Shown here piece after piece: positions 1 to 5,112 of a DNA stretch of 5,112 bases; position 1 is the first letter of the stretch; each line of letters begins with the position of its first letter. The notes beneath the pieces are model-generated. The model was not told the origin of the DNA. It saw only the letters and a program-made list of their open reading frames with translations, and did no database searches. Made by a program: the position numbers and the translations under genes. Origin of the DNA: Vulcanimicrobiota bacterium (GTDB lineage Bacteria > Vulcanimicrobiota > Vulcanimicrobiia > Vulcanimicrobiales > Vulcanimicrobiaceae); the NCBI GenBank assembly GCA_019233165.1, contig JAFAMS010000088.1:1-5112 (forward strand). The letters run 5' to 3'.

Positions 1-973
1 CTTCGGTGACGAGCCACTCCAATATTTCCTTGACCATCTTGCCGCGCGCCTTATCGGCCGGCGACTCGTAGACCATTCCCCACGAGAACCCGGAAATCGG
101 CCACGCATCTTCCGCCGACGCATCGACGATCGAGAAGTCGGTCGGCGTAATCGTGCTCTTCGTCGCCGCCGCCGCCTTGATCCCACCCGCGGTGCAGAAC
201 GCCCACTTGCCGGACTTGTTCTGCAGCATCGCCTGGTTCATGTGGTTCTCGATCTGATACGCCAGCTCGACGTACCCGATCGCACCCGGCGTTTGCCGAA
301 CCGGGCCGGCGACGCCCTCGTTGCCTTTGCCGCCGACGGCGTTCGGGGAAGGCCACTGGACGCTCTTGTTGACGCCGACCTTCGACTTCCATTCGGGCGA
401 GACGCGCGACAAGAAATCCGTGAAGATGTACGTCGTGCCCGAGCCGTCCGAACGATTCACGGGGACGATCGGGATGTCGGGGAATTGCGTCCCCGGATTG
501 AGCTTCGCGATCGCGGGGTCGTTCCAGCGGGTGATTTTGCCGAGATAGATGTTCGCCAGCAGATCGCGCGTCAGGCGCAAACCGCCCTTGACGACGATCG
601 GCAAATTGTACGTGATCGCTTCGCCGCCGAGCGTCGTCACGAACTGCAAGACGACTGCTCCGCCGGTTTGTGCGCGGCCCAGCTCTTCCGAATTCATCGG
701 CACGTCCGACGCGCCGAAGTCGACCGTCTTGGCGGTCAGCTGTTGGATCCCGCCGCCGCTTCCGATTGCTTGATAGTTGACCGCGACGTCAGGGTGCTTT
801 TGGCTGTATTCGTAAAACGCTTTCTGGAAGAATGGGTAGGGGAATGTCGCGCCTGCGCCCGTGATCTGCGTCGCGGCAAGGGCGGGGAGCGCTCCGCCAC
901 GCGTGGCGGTTACGATTAAAGCTCCCGACGCGGCCGCGAGGAGTTCTTTGCGAGTTAGGGTCTCGGGGGTCAT
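1..973 (-). CDS. pstS: Phosphate ABC transporter substrate-binding protein PstS (C-terminus cut by window edge)
   Basis: Periplasmic phosphate receptor that delivers Pi to the PstCAB permease. The frame is open from ATG at 973 to the left edge: 324 complete codons and no stop. Residues 1-34 look like a signal peptide: TRKELL, a hydrophobic stretch LLAAASGALIVTAT, then ALPALAA with an AxA-type site. There is no lipobox Cys, so a soluble periplasmic protein is expected. TRKELL loosely resembles a Tat motif, but with RK instead of RR. The mature part follows the E. coli PstS pattern throughout: ITGAGATFP (37-45), GSGGGIQQL (71-79), VDFGASD (84-90), IYLGKITRWND (142-152), DGSGTT (176-181), then VGGKGNEGV, PGAIGYVE and EDAWPI. 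By comparison about 35-40 C-terminal residues are missing. An in-frame TAG at 982-980 rules out an upstream start. A weak GAAAGG lies 11 nt before the ATG. It sits downstream of phoR behind a Pho-box-like array, which supports phosphate-starvation control. Family assignment is very secure. Confidence 0.96.
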   Translation of the reverse strand, partial: MTPETLTRKELLAAASGALIVTATRGGALPALAATQITGAGATFPYPFFQKAFYEYSQKHPDVAVNYQAIGSGGGIQQLTAKTVDFGASDVPMNSEELGRAQTGGAVVLQFVTTLGGEAITYNLPIVVKGGLRLTRDLLANIYLGKITRWNDPAIAKLNPGTQFPDIPIVPVNRSDGSGTTYIFTDFLSRVSPEWKSKVGVNKSVQWPSPNAVGGKGNEGVAGPVRQTPGAIGYVELAYQIENHMNQAMLQNKSGKWAFCTAGGIKAAAATKSTITPTDFSIVDASAEDAWPISGFSWGMVYESPADKARGKMVKEILEWLVTE

Positions 974-1031
974 GCAGAACTAAGCCTTTCAGTCAGCGTG
1001 TTTTGAATAGCCCTCATGGTGGCAATCCAAG

Positions 1032-1069
1032 GTCAAGGGCTTCTTAAGCGAGGCTTAAGGAGTCTTAAC
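1032..1069 (-). promoter_or_regulatory. Pho-box-like array: four direct repeats upstream of pstS
   Basis: Read toward pstS, four hexamers follow one another: GTTAAG (1069-1064), CTTAAG (1059-1054), CTTAAG (1048-1043) and CTTGAC (1037-1032). Their first bases are 10, 11 and 11 bp apart, about one helical turn, so all four would face the same side of the DNA. Known PhoB and PhoP sites are built from short direct repeats at about 11-bp spacing, for example the TTAACA-type repeats of Bacillus PhoP. The place (directly before pstS) and the adjacent phoP gene make this the likely PhoP operator. A weak TATTCA at 1009-1004 could be the matching -10 element, 22 nt after the last repeat. Seen: the repeats and spacing. 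Inferred: binding by PhoP. Confidence 0.6.
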
Positions 1070-1091
1070 CTCACCGGGGTCTGGGGCTGGA

Positions 1092-1119
1092 ACAGTATCA
1101 GCGCAGAAGTTTATGTCAA
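1092..1119 (-). promoter_or_regulatory. Candidate sigma70-type promoter directed toward pstS
   Basis: Read leftward there is a perfect -35 hexamer TTGACA (1119-1114), a 16-nt spacer and TACTGT (1097-1092) as a modest -10. Transcription would start near 1085, upstream of the CTTAAG-like repeats, which would then fall in the transcribed leader. This could be a basal promoter for pstS separate from a PhoP-dependent one. Alternatively the TTGACA may be chance. The -10 matches consensus at only three positions, so confidence is low. Confidence 0.3.
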
Positions 1120-1121
1120 CC

Positions 1122-2273
1122 TTAGCCTTTGTTTAAGGGCAGGCGGCAAACGAACGTCGCACCGCTCCCGAGCTCCGACTCCGCCAGGATCGCACCACCG
1201 TGGGCTTCGACGATTTGCTTAACGATTGCGAGTCCAAGGCCGGTTCCGCTCGAACCGCGCGCGCGCGAGCGGTCGACGACATAAAACCGCTCGAAGACGT
1301 GCGGCAGATCCTTGAATGGGATCCCGACACCGTCATCCTCGACTTTGAGGACTGCTTCGCCGTCGCTGCGCGAGAGATCGACGCGCACGTGTCCGCCGGC
1401 GCGCGTGTGACGGAGCGCGTTGTCGACGAGATTGAGGACGACTTGCGTCACCCGCTCCGGGTCGACGTCGGCTTCGAGCGGCGCGCCCGGCTCTAGTCGA
1501 AGCTCGATGGCATTCGCGTCGGCTCGCGGCCGGAACGTCTCGACCGCTTGCGAGACGAGGCGGCGCAAATCGACGTCGCTGCGCTGCAGATTGACCTGCC
1601 CGGATTCGCTGCGCGCCAGATCGAGCAGGTCTTCGACCAAATTCGTCATCCGCTCGAGCTCCGCGATCGCTTGCGGGAGGAACATGCGGACGGCTTCCGG
1701 GTCTCCGTTCGAAAGCTGGATCGTCTCGACCATGACGCGCACGGCGGAGATCGGCGTTCGAAGCTCGTGCGAGATGTCTGCCAGAAACTCGCGCCGGACC
1801 CGGTCGAGCGCGGCGAGCTTCGTACGATTCTCCGCGACGACCAGCGCGCCGCCGCTCTCTTCCGAAAGCGGAAGTGCACGGATTCCGATCGTCCGCTCCT
1901 CGTCGCCGCGCAAGAGGACGATCGTGCCCTCGGAGTGCTTTCCGCTTCGCCCCGCTTCGACGATCCGCTCGAGCTCGACCGAGGGGATCGCCTCGATCAG
2001 CGCGCGTCCGGCCGTGCGTTCGGCGTCGATGCCGAAAAGCTCCGCCGCCGCCGAGTTCGCGAACCGGACGCGTCCGGCGCCGTCGACGACGAGCGTCGCG
2101 ACCGGTAGCGCGCCGAGTACCCGTTCGAGCGCGTCGTCCGAAGACGGCTCGACGTGCCTCGCTTCGGGACCGGTCGAACTAGGAAGCTCTCGTCCGCGCC
2201 CCAACCGCCCGCCGAGATACCCGCCTAACGCGCCGGCGACGAGCGCCAGGATTCCAACGGAGATCGAATCCAG
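1122..2273 (-). CDS. phoR: PhoR-type phosphate-regulon sensor histidine kinase, probable CTG start, one N-terminal membrane helix
   Basis: Autophosphorylates on His and passes the phosphate to the adjacent PhoP; in E. coli PhoR activity is set by PstSCAB-PhoU at the membrane. I start it at CTG 2273 (383 aa), because AAGGAG lies 6 nt upstream and the first residues form a membrane helix. No ATG, GTG or TTG occurs in frame until TTG at 2204, which would give a 360-aa soluble protein. From the CTG: helix at about 4-22, Gly-rich with GxxxG spacing and followed by Arg-rich RLGRGR (N-out, C-in); PAS-like domain about 47-150 (LPVATLVVDGAGRVRFAN); phospho-acceptor helix with HELRTP at 169-174 (His169); N-box NLVDNALRHT 281-290; G1 box DDGVGIP 313-319; F-box FERFYVVD 327-334; G2 box GTGLGLAI 343-350. 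All catalytic boxes are intact. There is no extracellular sensor domain, as in E. coli PhoR. The gene starts 3 nt after the phoP stop. The kinase call is near certain; PhoR rests on context. Confidence 0.93.
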   Translation of the reverse strand: MDSISVGILALVAGALGGYLGGRLGRGRELPSSTGPEARHVEPSSDDALERVLGALPVATLVVDGAGRVRFANSAAAELFGIDAERTAGRALIEAIPSVELERIVEAGRSGKHSEGTIVLLRGDEERTIGIRALPLSEESGGALVVAENRTKLAALDRVRREFLADISHELRTPISAVRVMVETIQLSNGDPEAVRMFLPQAIAELERMTNLVEDLLDLARSESGQVNLQRSDVDLRRLVSQAVETFRPRADANAIELRLEPGAPLEADVDPERVTQVVLNLVDNALRHTRAGGHVRVDLSRSDGEAVLKVEDDGVGIPFKDLPHVFERFYVVDRSRARGSSGTGLGLAIVKQIVEAHGGAILAESELGSGATFVCRLPLNKG

Positions 2274-2285
2274 CGGTTACTCCTT
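2274..2285 (-). promoter_or_regulatory. Ribosome binding site that decides the phoR start
   Basis: Read leftward, AAGGAG occupies 2285-2280, inside the last codons of phoP, followed by TAACCG (the phoP stop plus one codon) and then CTG at 2273. Six nt is a normal spacing. Nothing comparable precedes the TTG at 2204: the bases before it are a GC-rich stretch coding for Gly, Tyr, Leu and Arg. This site is the main argument for the CTG start. Confidence 0.7.
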
Positions 2286-2981
2286 GAACATGTACCCGCG
2301 GCTGCGCACCGTGATGATGTGCTTGGGGTTGTTCGGATCCTCTTCTACCTTTTCGCGCAGCCAGCGAATGTGCACGCTGATCGTCTGGTGCTCGCCTTCG
2401 AAATCGTAACCCCACACCTTCTCGAGCAGCATCTGGCGCGTCACGATCCGGCCGCGGTTCTCCATGAGGACGTGAAGGAGGTTGAATTCTTTCGGCGCGA
2501 GCTGCACTTCGCGGCCGCGGACCGTGATCAGCTGCCGCGACGGATCGAGCATGATCTCGCCCGCGGTGATCGGCTCGGCGGCGCTGCCCGGTGCGGCCCC
2601 TTCAGCCCGGCGAAGCCGCGCCTTGATTCTCGCCATGAACTCGGCGAGGGAGAAGGGCTTGGTCACGTAGTCGTCGGCGCCGAGCTCGAGCGCGACCACC
2701 TTGTCGATCTCTTGATCCTTCGCGGTGAGCATGATGATCGGAACGTTGCTCTGCCGCCGGATCTCCTTGCAGGTCTCGATCCCGTCGAGGACGGGGAGCA
2801 TGATGTCGAGGATCACCAAGTCCGGCCGCTCGCTGGCGACGAGCGCGAGCGCGGTCCGGCCGTCGCCGGCGGTACTCACGTGGTAGCCGCTTCGTTCCAA
2901 GTTGAAGCGTAAGGTTTGAAGGATCGCCGATTCATCGTCGACGACGAGGATGCGCTTCTGCGTCGCAGTCGCTACGGTCAT
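2277..2981 (-). CDS. phoP: PhoP/PhoB-family phosphate response regulator (OmpR type)
   Basis: Cytoplasmic DNA-binding response regulator, 234 aa, normal length for OmpR/PhoB proteins. Receiver domain about 9-125: acidic pocket Asp15-Asp16 in ILVVDDE, phospho-acceptor Asp59 in VILDIMLP, Thr86 in IIMLTAK, and Lys108 in YVTKPF. All conserved phosphorylation residues are present. A short Ala/Pro/Gly linker follows. The winged-helix domain is about 138-234, with LAPKEFNLL (161-169), VTRQMLLEKVWGYDF (180-194), the recognition-helix region TISVHIRWLREKVE (200-213) and the ending TVRSRGYMF, as in PhoB/PhoP. The gene lies 7 nt after the ppx stop and 3 nt before the proposed phoR start, so it is probably co-transcribed with both. 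The Shine-Dalgarno is weak: AAGGA lies about 14 nt before the ATG, within the end of ppx. The family is certain. The phosphate role is inferred from phoR, ppx, pstS and the repeats. PhoB would be an equally valid name. Confidence 0.95.
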   Translation of the reverse strand: MTVATATQKRILVVDDESAILQTLRFNLERSGYHVSTAGDGRTALALVASERPDLVILDIMLPVLDGIETCKEIRRQSNVPIIMLTAKDQEIDKVVALELGADDYVTKPFSLAEFMARIKARLRRAEGAAPGSAAEPITAGEIMLDPSRQLITVRGREVQLAPKEFNLLHVLMENRGRIVTRQMLLEKVWGYDFEGEHQTISVHIRWLREKVEEDPNNPKHIITVRSRGYMFKE

Positions 2982-2988
2982 GGGCGCG

Positions 2989-4545
2989 CTATGCTTCCTT
3001 GCGAACCGCCGCGGTCCCGCGTGTGGTTACCGTGCGACCCAGCGCCTTTCCGAGGAGGTCGGCTTTGAACTCGGCGGCTGCGAGCTCGGAGGTGACGTCG
3101 TCGTCGCCGTCGACCTCGAGGACGACGGCGGTCGAGCCGAAGCGGAGGCGAACGTCGCCGACGCGCCCCTGGTGCCGCACGTCGAGCCCGTCGGCGGCTC
3201 GCAGGATCCCGGCGAGAAGCGCGATCCTATCCTGGTGCGCCGGCGTCAAGTTCTCCCACTCCGGATGCGTCGACTTAGGCTGGGATTTGCGATGATAGCG
3301 GACCAACGTCGCAAGCGTTTCACGCTCCGCTTGACTCCAACCGTCGAGCGGCGAGTTGCGGATCAAGTAGGCGCTGTGCTTGTGATGGGCGCTTAGGTTG
3401 ACGAACTTGCCGATGTCGTGAAGCAGCGCCGCCGCATAGAGCAGCTCCCGATCCGGAGGCTGGAGGGTCACGTACGGGGTGAGATCGTCGAAGATGCGCA
3501 GCGAAAGACGCGCCACGGAACGCTCGTGCAACCCGGCCGACTGATAGCGGCGCGCCAGCGAGACGATCGCTTCGCGCCGCCGCGTTCGAAGATCGTCGAG
3601 CCGCCGCGCGATATCCGAGTCGGCCTGGACGAGATCGATGACCACGCCCTCCCGCAGCGCGTGCTGGCTCACGACGATTTCGCGCGCGCCGATACCGCCG
3701 AGCGCCTCGATCAAGATCGCCGCGCCGGCGACGATGATGTCGGCGCGCCGCGCGTTCATCCCAGGTAACGCCCGCCGCCCCGATTCGCCGAGCGCGAGCA
3801 TGCGGGCTTGCAGCGCGCGCAGGCGCTCGAGCGTGACGACGTGGCCGTGTATGTTCAGGAGCCGGTCGCCGCGTTCGGCTGCGTCCAGCATACCGAGCCC
3901 CATGATCGTACCGGACGTGCCGATGAAGACGTCGCAATCGAACTCGCGCAAGCGCCTGGCGACCGGCTCGAGGAGCGTGTGGATTTGGGCGACGAGCTGC
4001 GGATAGCGTGGATACGGCGGTTCGTCGCCCCGCAGATACGCGTCGTACAGCCGAAGGCTGCCGAGCTTGACGCTCTCGAGCAAGTACGCGCGACGATCGT
4101 CCGCGACGATGAACTCGGTCGAGCCGCCGCCGATGTCGATGATGCACGCGAGGCGTTCGTAGATCGGAAAGTTGCGGGCGACGCCGAGGTAGATGAGGCG
4201 CGCCTCTTCGCGCTCGTCGAGGATCTCGAGCGAGATCCCGCAGAGCCGGCGGACTTCGAGTGCGAACTCCTTGCCGTTCTGCGCTTCTCGCACGGCCGAG
4301 GTTGCGACCGCGCGAATCCGCTCGGCGCCGCGTTCGCGGGCGAGGCGGACGAAACGTGCGATCGCTTCGACGGCACGGGACATCGCGCGCTTTCCTAGCG
4401 TTCCACGCTCGAGCGCGTCGTCTGCGCCGAGACGCACCATCTCGCGGGCTTTGAACACCGTCGAGGTCGAAAGCGATTCCGGATCGACCTCGACGACGAT
4501 CAAGTGAATCGAGTTCGTGCCGACGTCGATCGCGCCGAGACGCAT
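2989..4545 (-). CDS. ppx: Ppx/GppA exopolyphosphatase family protein with C-terminal HD domain
   Basis: Members of this family release Pi from the ends of polyphosphate chains and/or hydrolyse pppGpp to ppGpp in the cytoplasm. The protein is 518 aa, close to the two-part E. coli Ppx. The N-terminal actin/Hsp70-like ATPase-fold part is about 1-300: phosphate-1 motif AIDVGTNS (5-12), RAVATSAVREAQN (78-90), EREEARLIYLG (111-121) with the probable catalytic Glu, phosphate-2 motif DIGGGSTEF (137-145), and GTSGTI (209-214). The C-terminal HD-type part is about 320-518, with ALLHDIGK (373-380) and LVRYHRK (414-420). The ATG at 4545 places the IDVGTNS motif where the family has it. The gene begins 4 nt after the upstream dehydrogenase stop and ends 7 nt before phoP. 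Linkage to phoPR and pstS favours a role in phosphate and polyphosphate economy. Sequence alone does not separate Ppx from GppA activity. Confidence 0.94.
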   Translation of the reverse strand: MRLGAIDVGTNSIHLIVVEVDPESLSTSTVFKAREMVRLGADDALERGTLGKRAMSRAVEAIARFVRLARERGAERIRAVATSAVREAQNGKEFALEVRRLCGISLEILDEREEARLIYLGVARNFPIYERLACIIDIGGGSTEFIVADDRRAYLLESVKLGSLRLYDAYLRGDEPPYPRYPQLVAQIHTLLEPVARRLREFDCDVFIGTSGTIMGLGMLDAAERGDRLLNIHGHVVTLERLRALQARMLALGESGRRALPGMNARRADIIVAGAAILIEALGGIGAREIVVSQHALREGVVIDLVQADSDIARRLDDLRTRRREAIVSLARRYQSAGLHERSVARLSLRIFDDLTPYVTLQPPDRELLYAAALLHDIGKFVNLSAHHKHSAYLIRNSPLDGWSQAERETLATLVRYHRKSQPKSTHPEWENLTPAHQDRIALLAGILRAADGLDVRHQGRVGDVRLRFGSTAVVLEVDGDDDVTSELAAAEFKADLLGKALGRTVTTRGTAAVRKEA

Positions 4546-4549
4546 CGTT

Positions 4550-5112
4550 CTAGCTCGTCGGCGGCTCTATGCGCAGATGGGTGGGGCCGGTGTACAAATC
4601 AGCGACGATGGAGTAGTCGCGCGTCCCCGCACCTTCGCTCGAACGGGTCGTGTACAGCTGATACGAGAGCGCCGAGAGCGGCATCGGCGTTTTCATCGCT
4701 CGACCGGCGTCGAGTGCCGCGGCCAGGTCCTTGCGCAACAGATCGAGCGCGAATCCCGAGGGCGGATTTCCGGAGAGATAGTCGCGGGGAAGCCGTTTGG
4801 CGAGCTGGTCGTTCGCGCCGGTAGCGGTGAGAACGACCTCGCGCACGACGTCGACGTCGGCTCCCGCACGCGCGGCCCATACGAGCGCCTCGACGTTCGC
4901 GAGCATGATCGAGCCGACGAGCAACTGGTTGGCGAGCTTGACCACTTCGCCCATCCCGACGCCTCCGACGTGTTTCGGCGTCCCCATCGCCGACAACACC
5001 GCGTGCACTTCGTCGAGATCGTTGCCTTCGGCACCGACGATGATCGTAAGCGTTCCGTCGGCCGCGCGCGGGATGCCGCCGCTCACCGGAGCGTCGAGAA
5101 AACGCATCCCCT
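4550..5112 (-). CDS. Beta-hydroxyacid (6-phosphogluconate/3-hydroxyisobutyrate type) dehydrogenase, N-terminus outside window
   Basis: NAD(P)-dependent oxidoreductase of the HIBADH / tartronate-semialdehyde reductase / GLYR1 group, which oxidises small 3-hydroxyacids or reduces the matching semialdehydes. About 185 C-terminal residues are visible. Numbering from Met at 5107: substrate-binding FLDAPVSGG (3-11), GTLTIIVG (18-25), the catalytic-helix motif GEVVKLANQLL with Lys57 and Asn60, FALDLLRKDLAAAL (119-132) with Lys126-Asp127, and GTRDYSIVADLY (161-172). The Met at 5107 is probably internal: the preceding codon is GGG, and family members read GM/GIRFLDAPVSGG there, after roughly 115-120 residues of Rossmann fold that lie beyond the right edge. 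The gene stops 4 nt before the ppx start, so the two are probably co-transcribed. The substrate cannot be told from this part, and a link to phosphate metabolism is not evident. Family confident, exact enzyme unknown. Confidence 0.9.
   Translation of the reverse strand, partial: GMRFLDAPVSGGIPRAADGTLTIIVGAEGNDLDEVHAVLSAMGTPKHVGGVGMGEVVKLANQLLVGSIMLANVEALVWAARAGADVDVVREVVLTATGANDQLAKRLPRDYLSGNPPSGFALDLLRKDLAAALDAGRAMKTPMPLSALSYQLYTTRSSEGAGTRDYSIVADLYTGPTHLRIEPPTS

Larger units (their letters stand above)
974..1121 (-). other. phoR-pstS intergenic region, the only sizeable gap in the window
   Basis: These 148 nt separate the phoR stop from the pstS ATG and are richer in A+T than the flanking genes. 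Read toward pstS they contain a TTGACA hexamer close to phoR, then four CTTAAG-like repeats, then a weak TATTCA (1009-1004), then a weak Shine-Dalgarno GAAAGG (990-985). I see no convincing factor-independent terminator (GC stem plus T-run) after phoR, so some read-through from phoR into pstS is possible. The length and content fit an independently controlled pst promoter region. Confidence 0.7.

Noticed and set aside
242..919. Plus-strand open frame (225 aa) opposite pstS
   Set aside because: It is Arg/Asp/Val-rich and motif-free. The opposite strand encodes a full-pattern PstS.
974..1121. Factor-independent terminator after phoR
   Set aside because: No stable GC stem followed by a T-run is visible. 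The only hairpin potential is the short CTTAAG palindromes, which fit an operator better.
1256..1272. Alternating CG run (possible Z-DNA or repeat)
   Set aside because: It falls on Arg/Ala codons in the phoR ATPase domain and is short. GC-rich codon usage explains it.
1420..2409. Long plus-strand open frame (329 aa) opposite phoR and the end of phoP
   Set aside because: Composition is dominated by Ser, Arg and Ala with no recognisable domain. It is antisense to a kinase with all its motifs intact, as expected for shadow frames in GC-rich DNA.
2179..2415. Minus-strand 78-aa frame across the phoP-phoR junction
   Set aside because: Out of frame with both genes, with Arg-rich shadow composition. 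The junction is fully explained by phoP ending and phoR beginning.
3320..4147. Minus-strand open frame (275 aa) inside ppx in another frame
   Set aside because: It is very rich in Arg, Ala and His and resembles no family. It lies wholly within the Ppx/GppA coding sequence.

Overview
The window reads as ordinary chromosome from a high-GC bacterium (roughly 60% GC or a little above). It is densely packed, and all five supported genes lie on the minus strand. In transcription order (right to left) they are: the C-terminal part of a beta-hydroxyacid dehydrogenase (cut by the right edge), an Ppx/GppA-type exopolyphosphatase with an HD domain, a PhoP/PhoB-type response regulator, a PhoR-type sensor histidine kinase, and a periplasmic phosphate-binding protein PstS (cut by the left edge). 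The PstS has a cleavable signal peptide without a lipobox cysteine, which fits a diderm cell better than a typical Gram-positive. The phylum cannot be fixed from this window. A GC-rich, poorly cultured lineage such as the Eremiobacterota is a guess, not a result.

Layout: dehydrogenase 5112-4550, 4-nt gap, ppx 4545-2989, 7-nt gap, phoP 2981-2277, 3-nt gap, phoR 2273-1122, 148-nt intergenic region, pstS 973-1. The first four genes have operon-like spacing. The only real intergenic region lies between phoR and pstS. It holds a TTGACA promoter candidate and four short direct repeats at 10-11 bp spacing (CTTAAG-like when read toward pstS), resembling a Pho box. No tRNA, rRNA, CRISPR, transposase or phage gene is visible.

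The genes make one functional story: phosphate capture (PstS), sensing and transcriptional control (PhoR/PhoP), and turnover of the polyphosphate reserve or of pppGpp (Ppx/GppA). The repeats in front of pstS are the likely target of the PhoP encoded beside them, so the locus would regulate its own transport branch. The remaining transporter genes (pstC, pstA, pstB, phoU) would be expected beyond the left edge.

The most useful correction to a default annotation concerns phoR. Its frame has no ATG, GTG or TTG between the phoP stop and a TTG at 2204, yet the skipped stretch encodes a clear membrane helix. A good Shine-Dalgarno sequence (AAGGAG) sits 6 nt before an in-frame CTG at 2273. The kinase most likely starts at that CTG and is membrane-anchored. 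I found no previously undescribed biological system here. The interest lies in this start codon, the Pho-box-like array and the ppx-phoP-phoR-pstS gene order.
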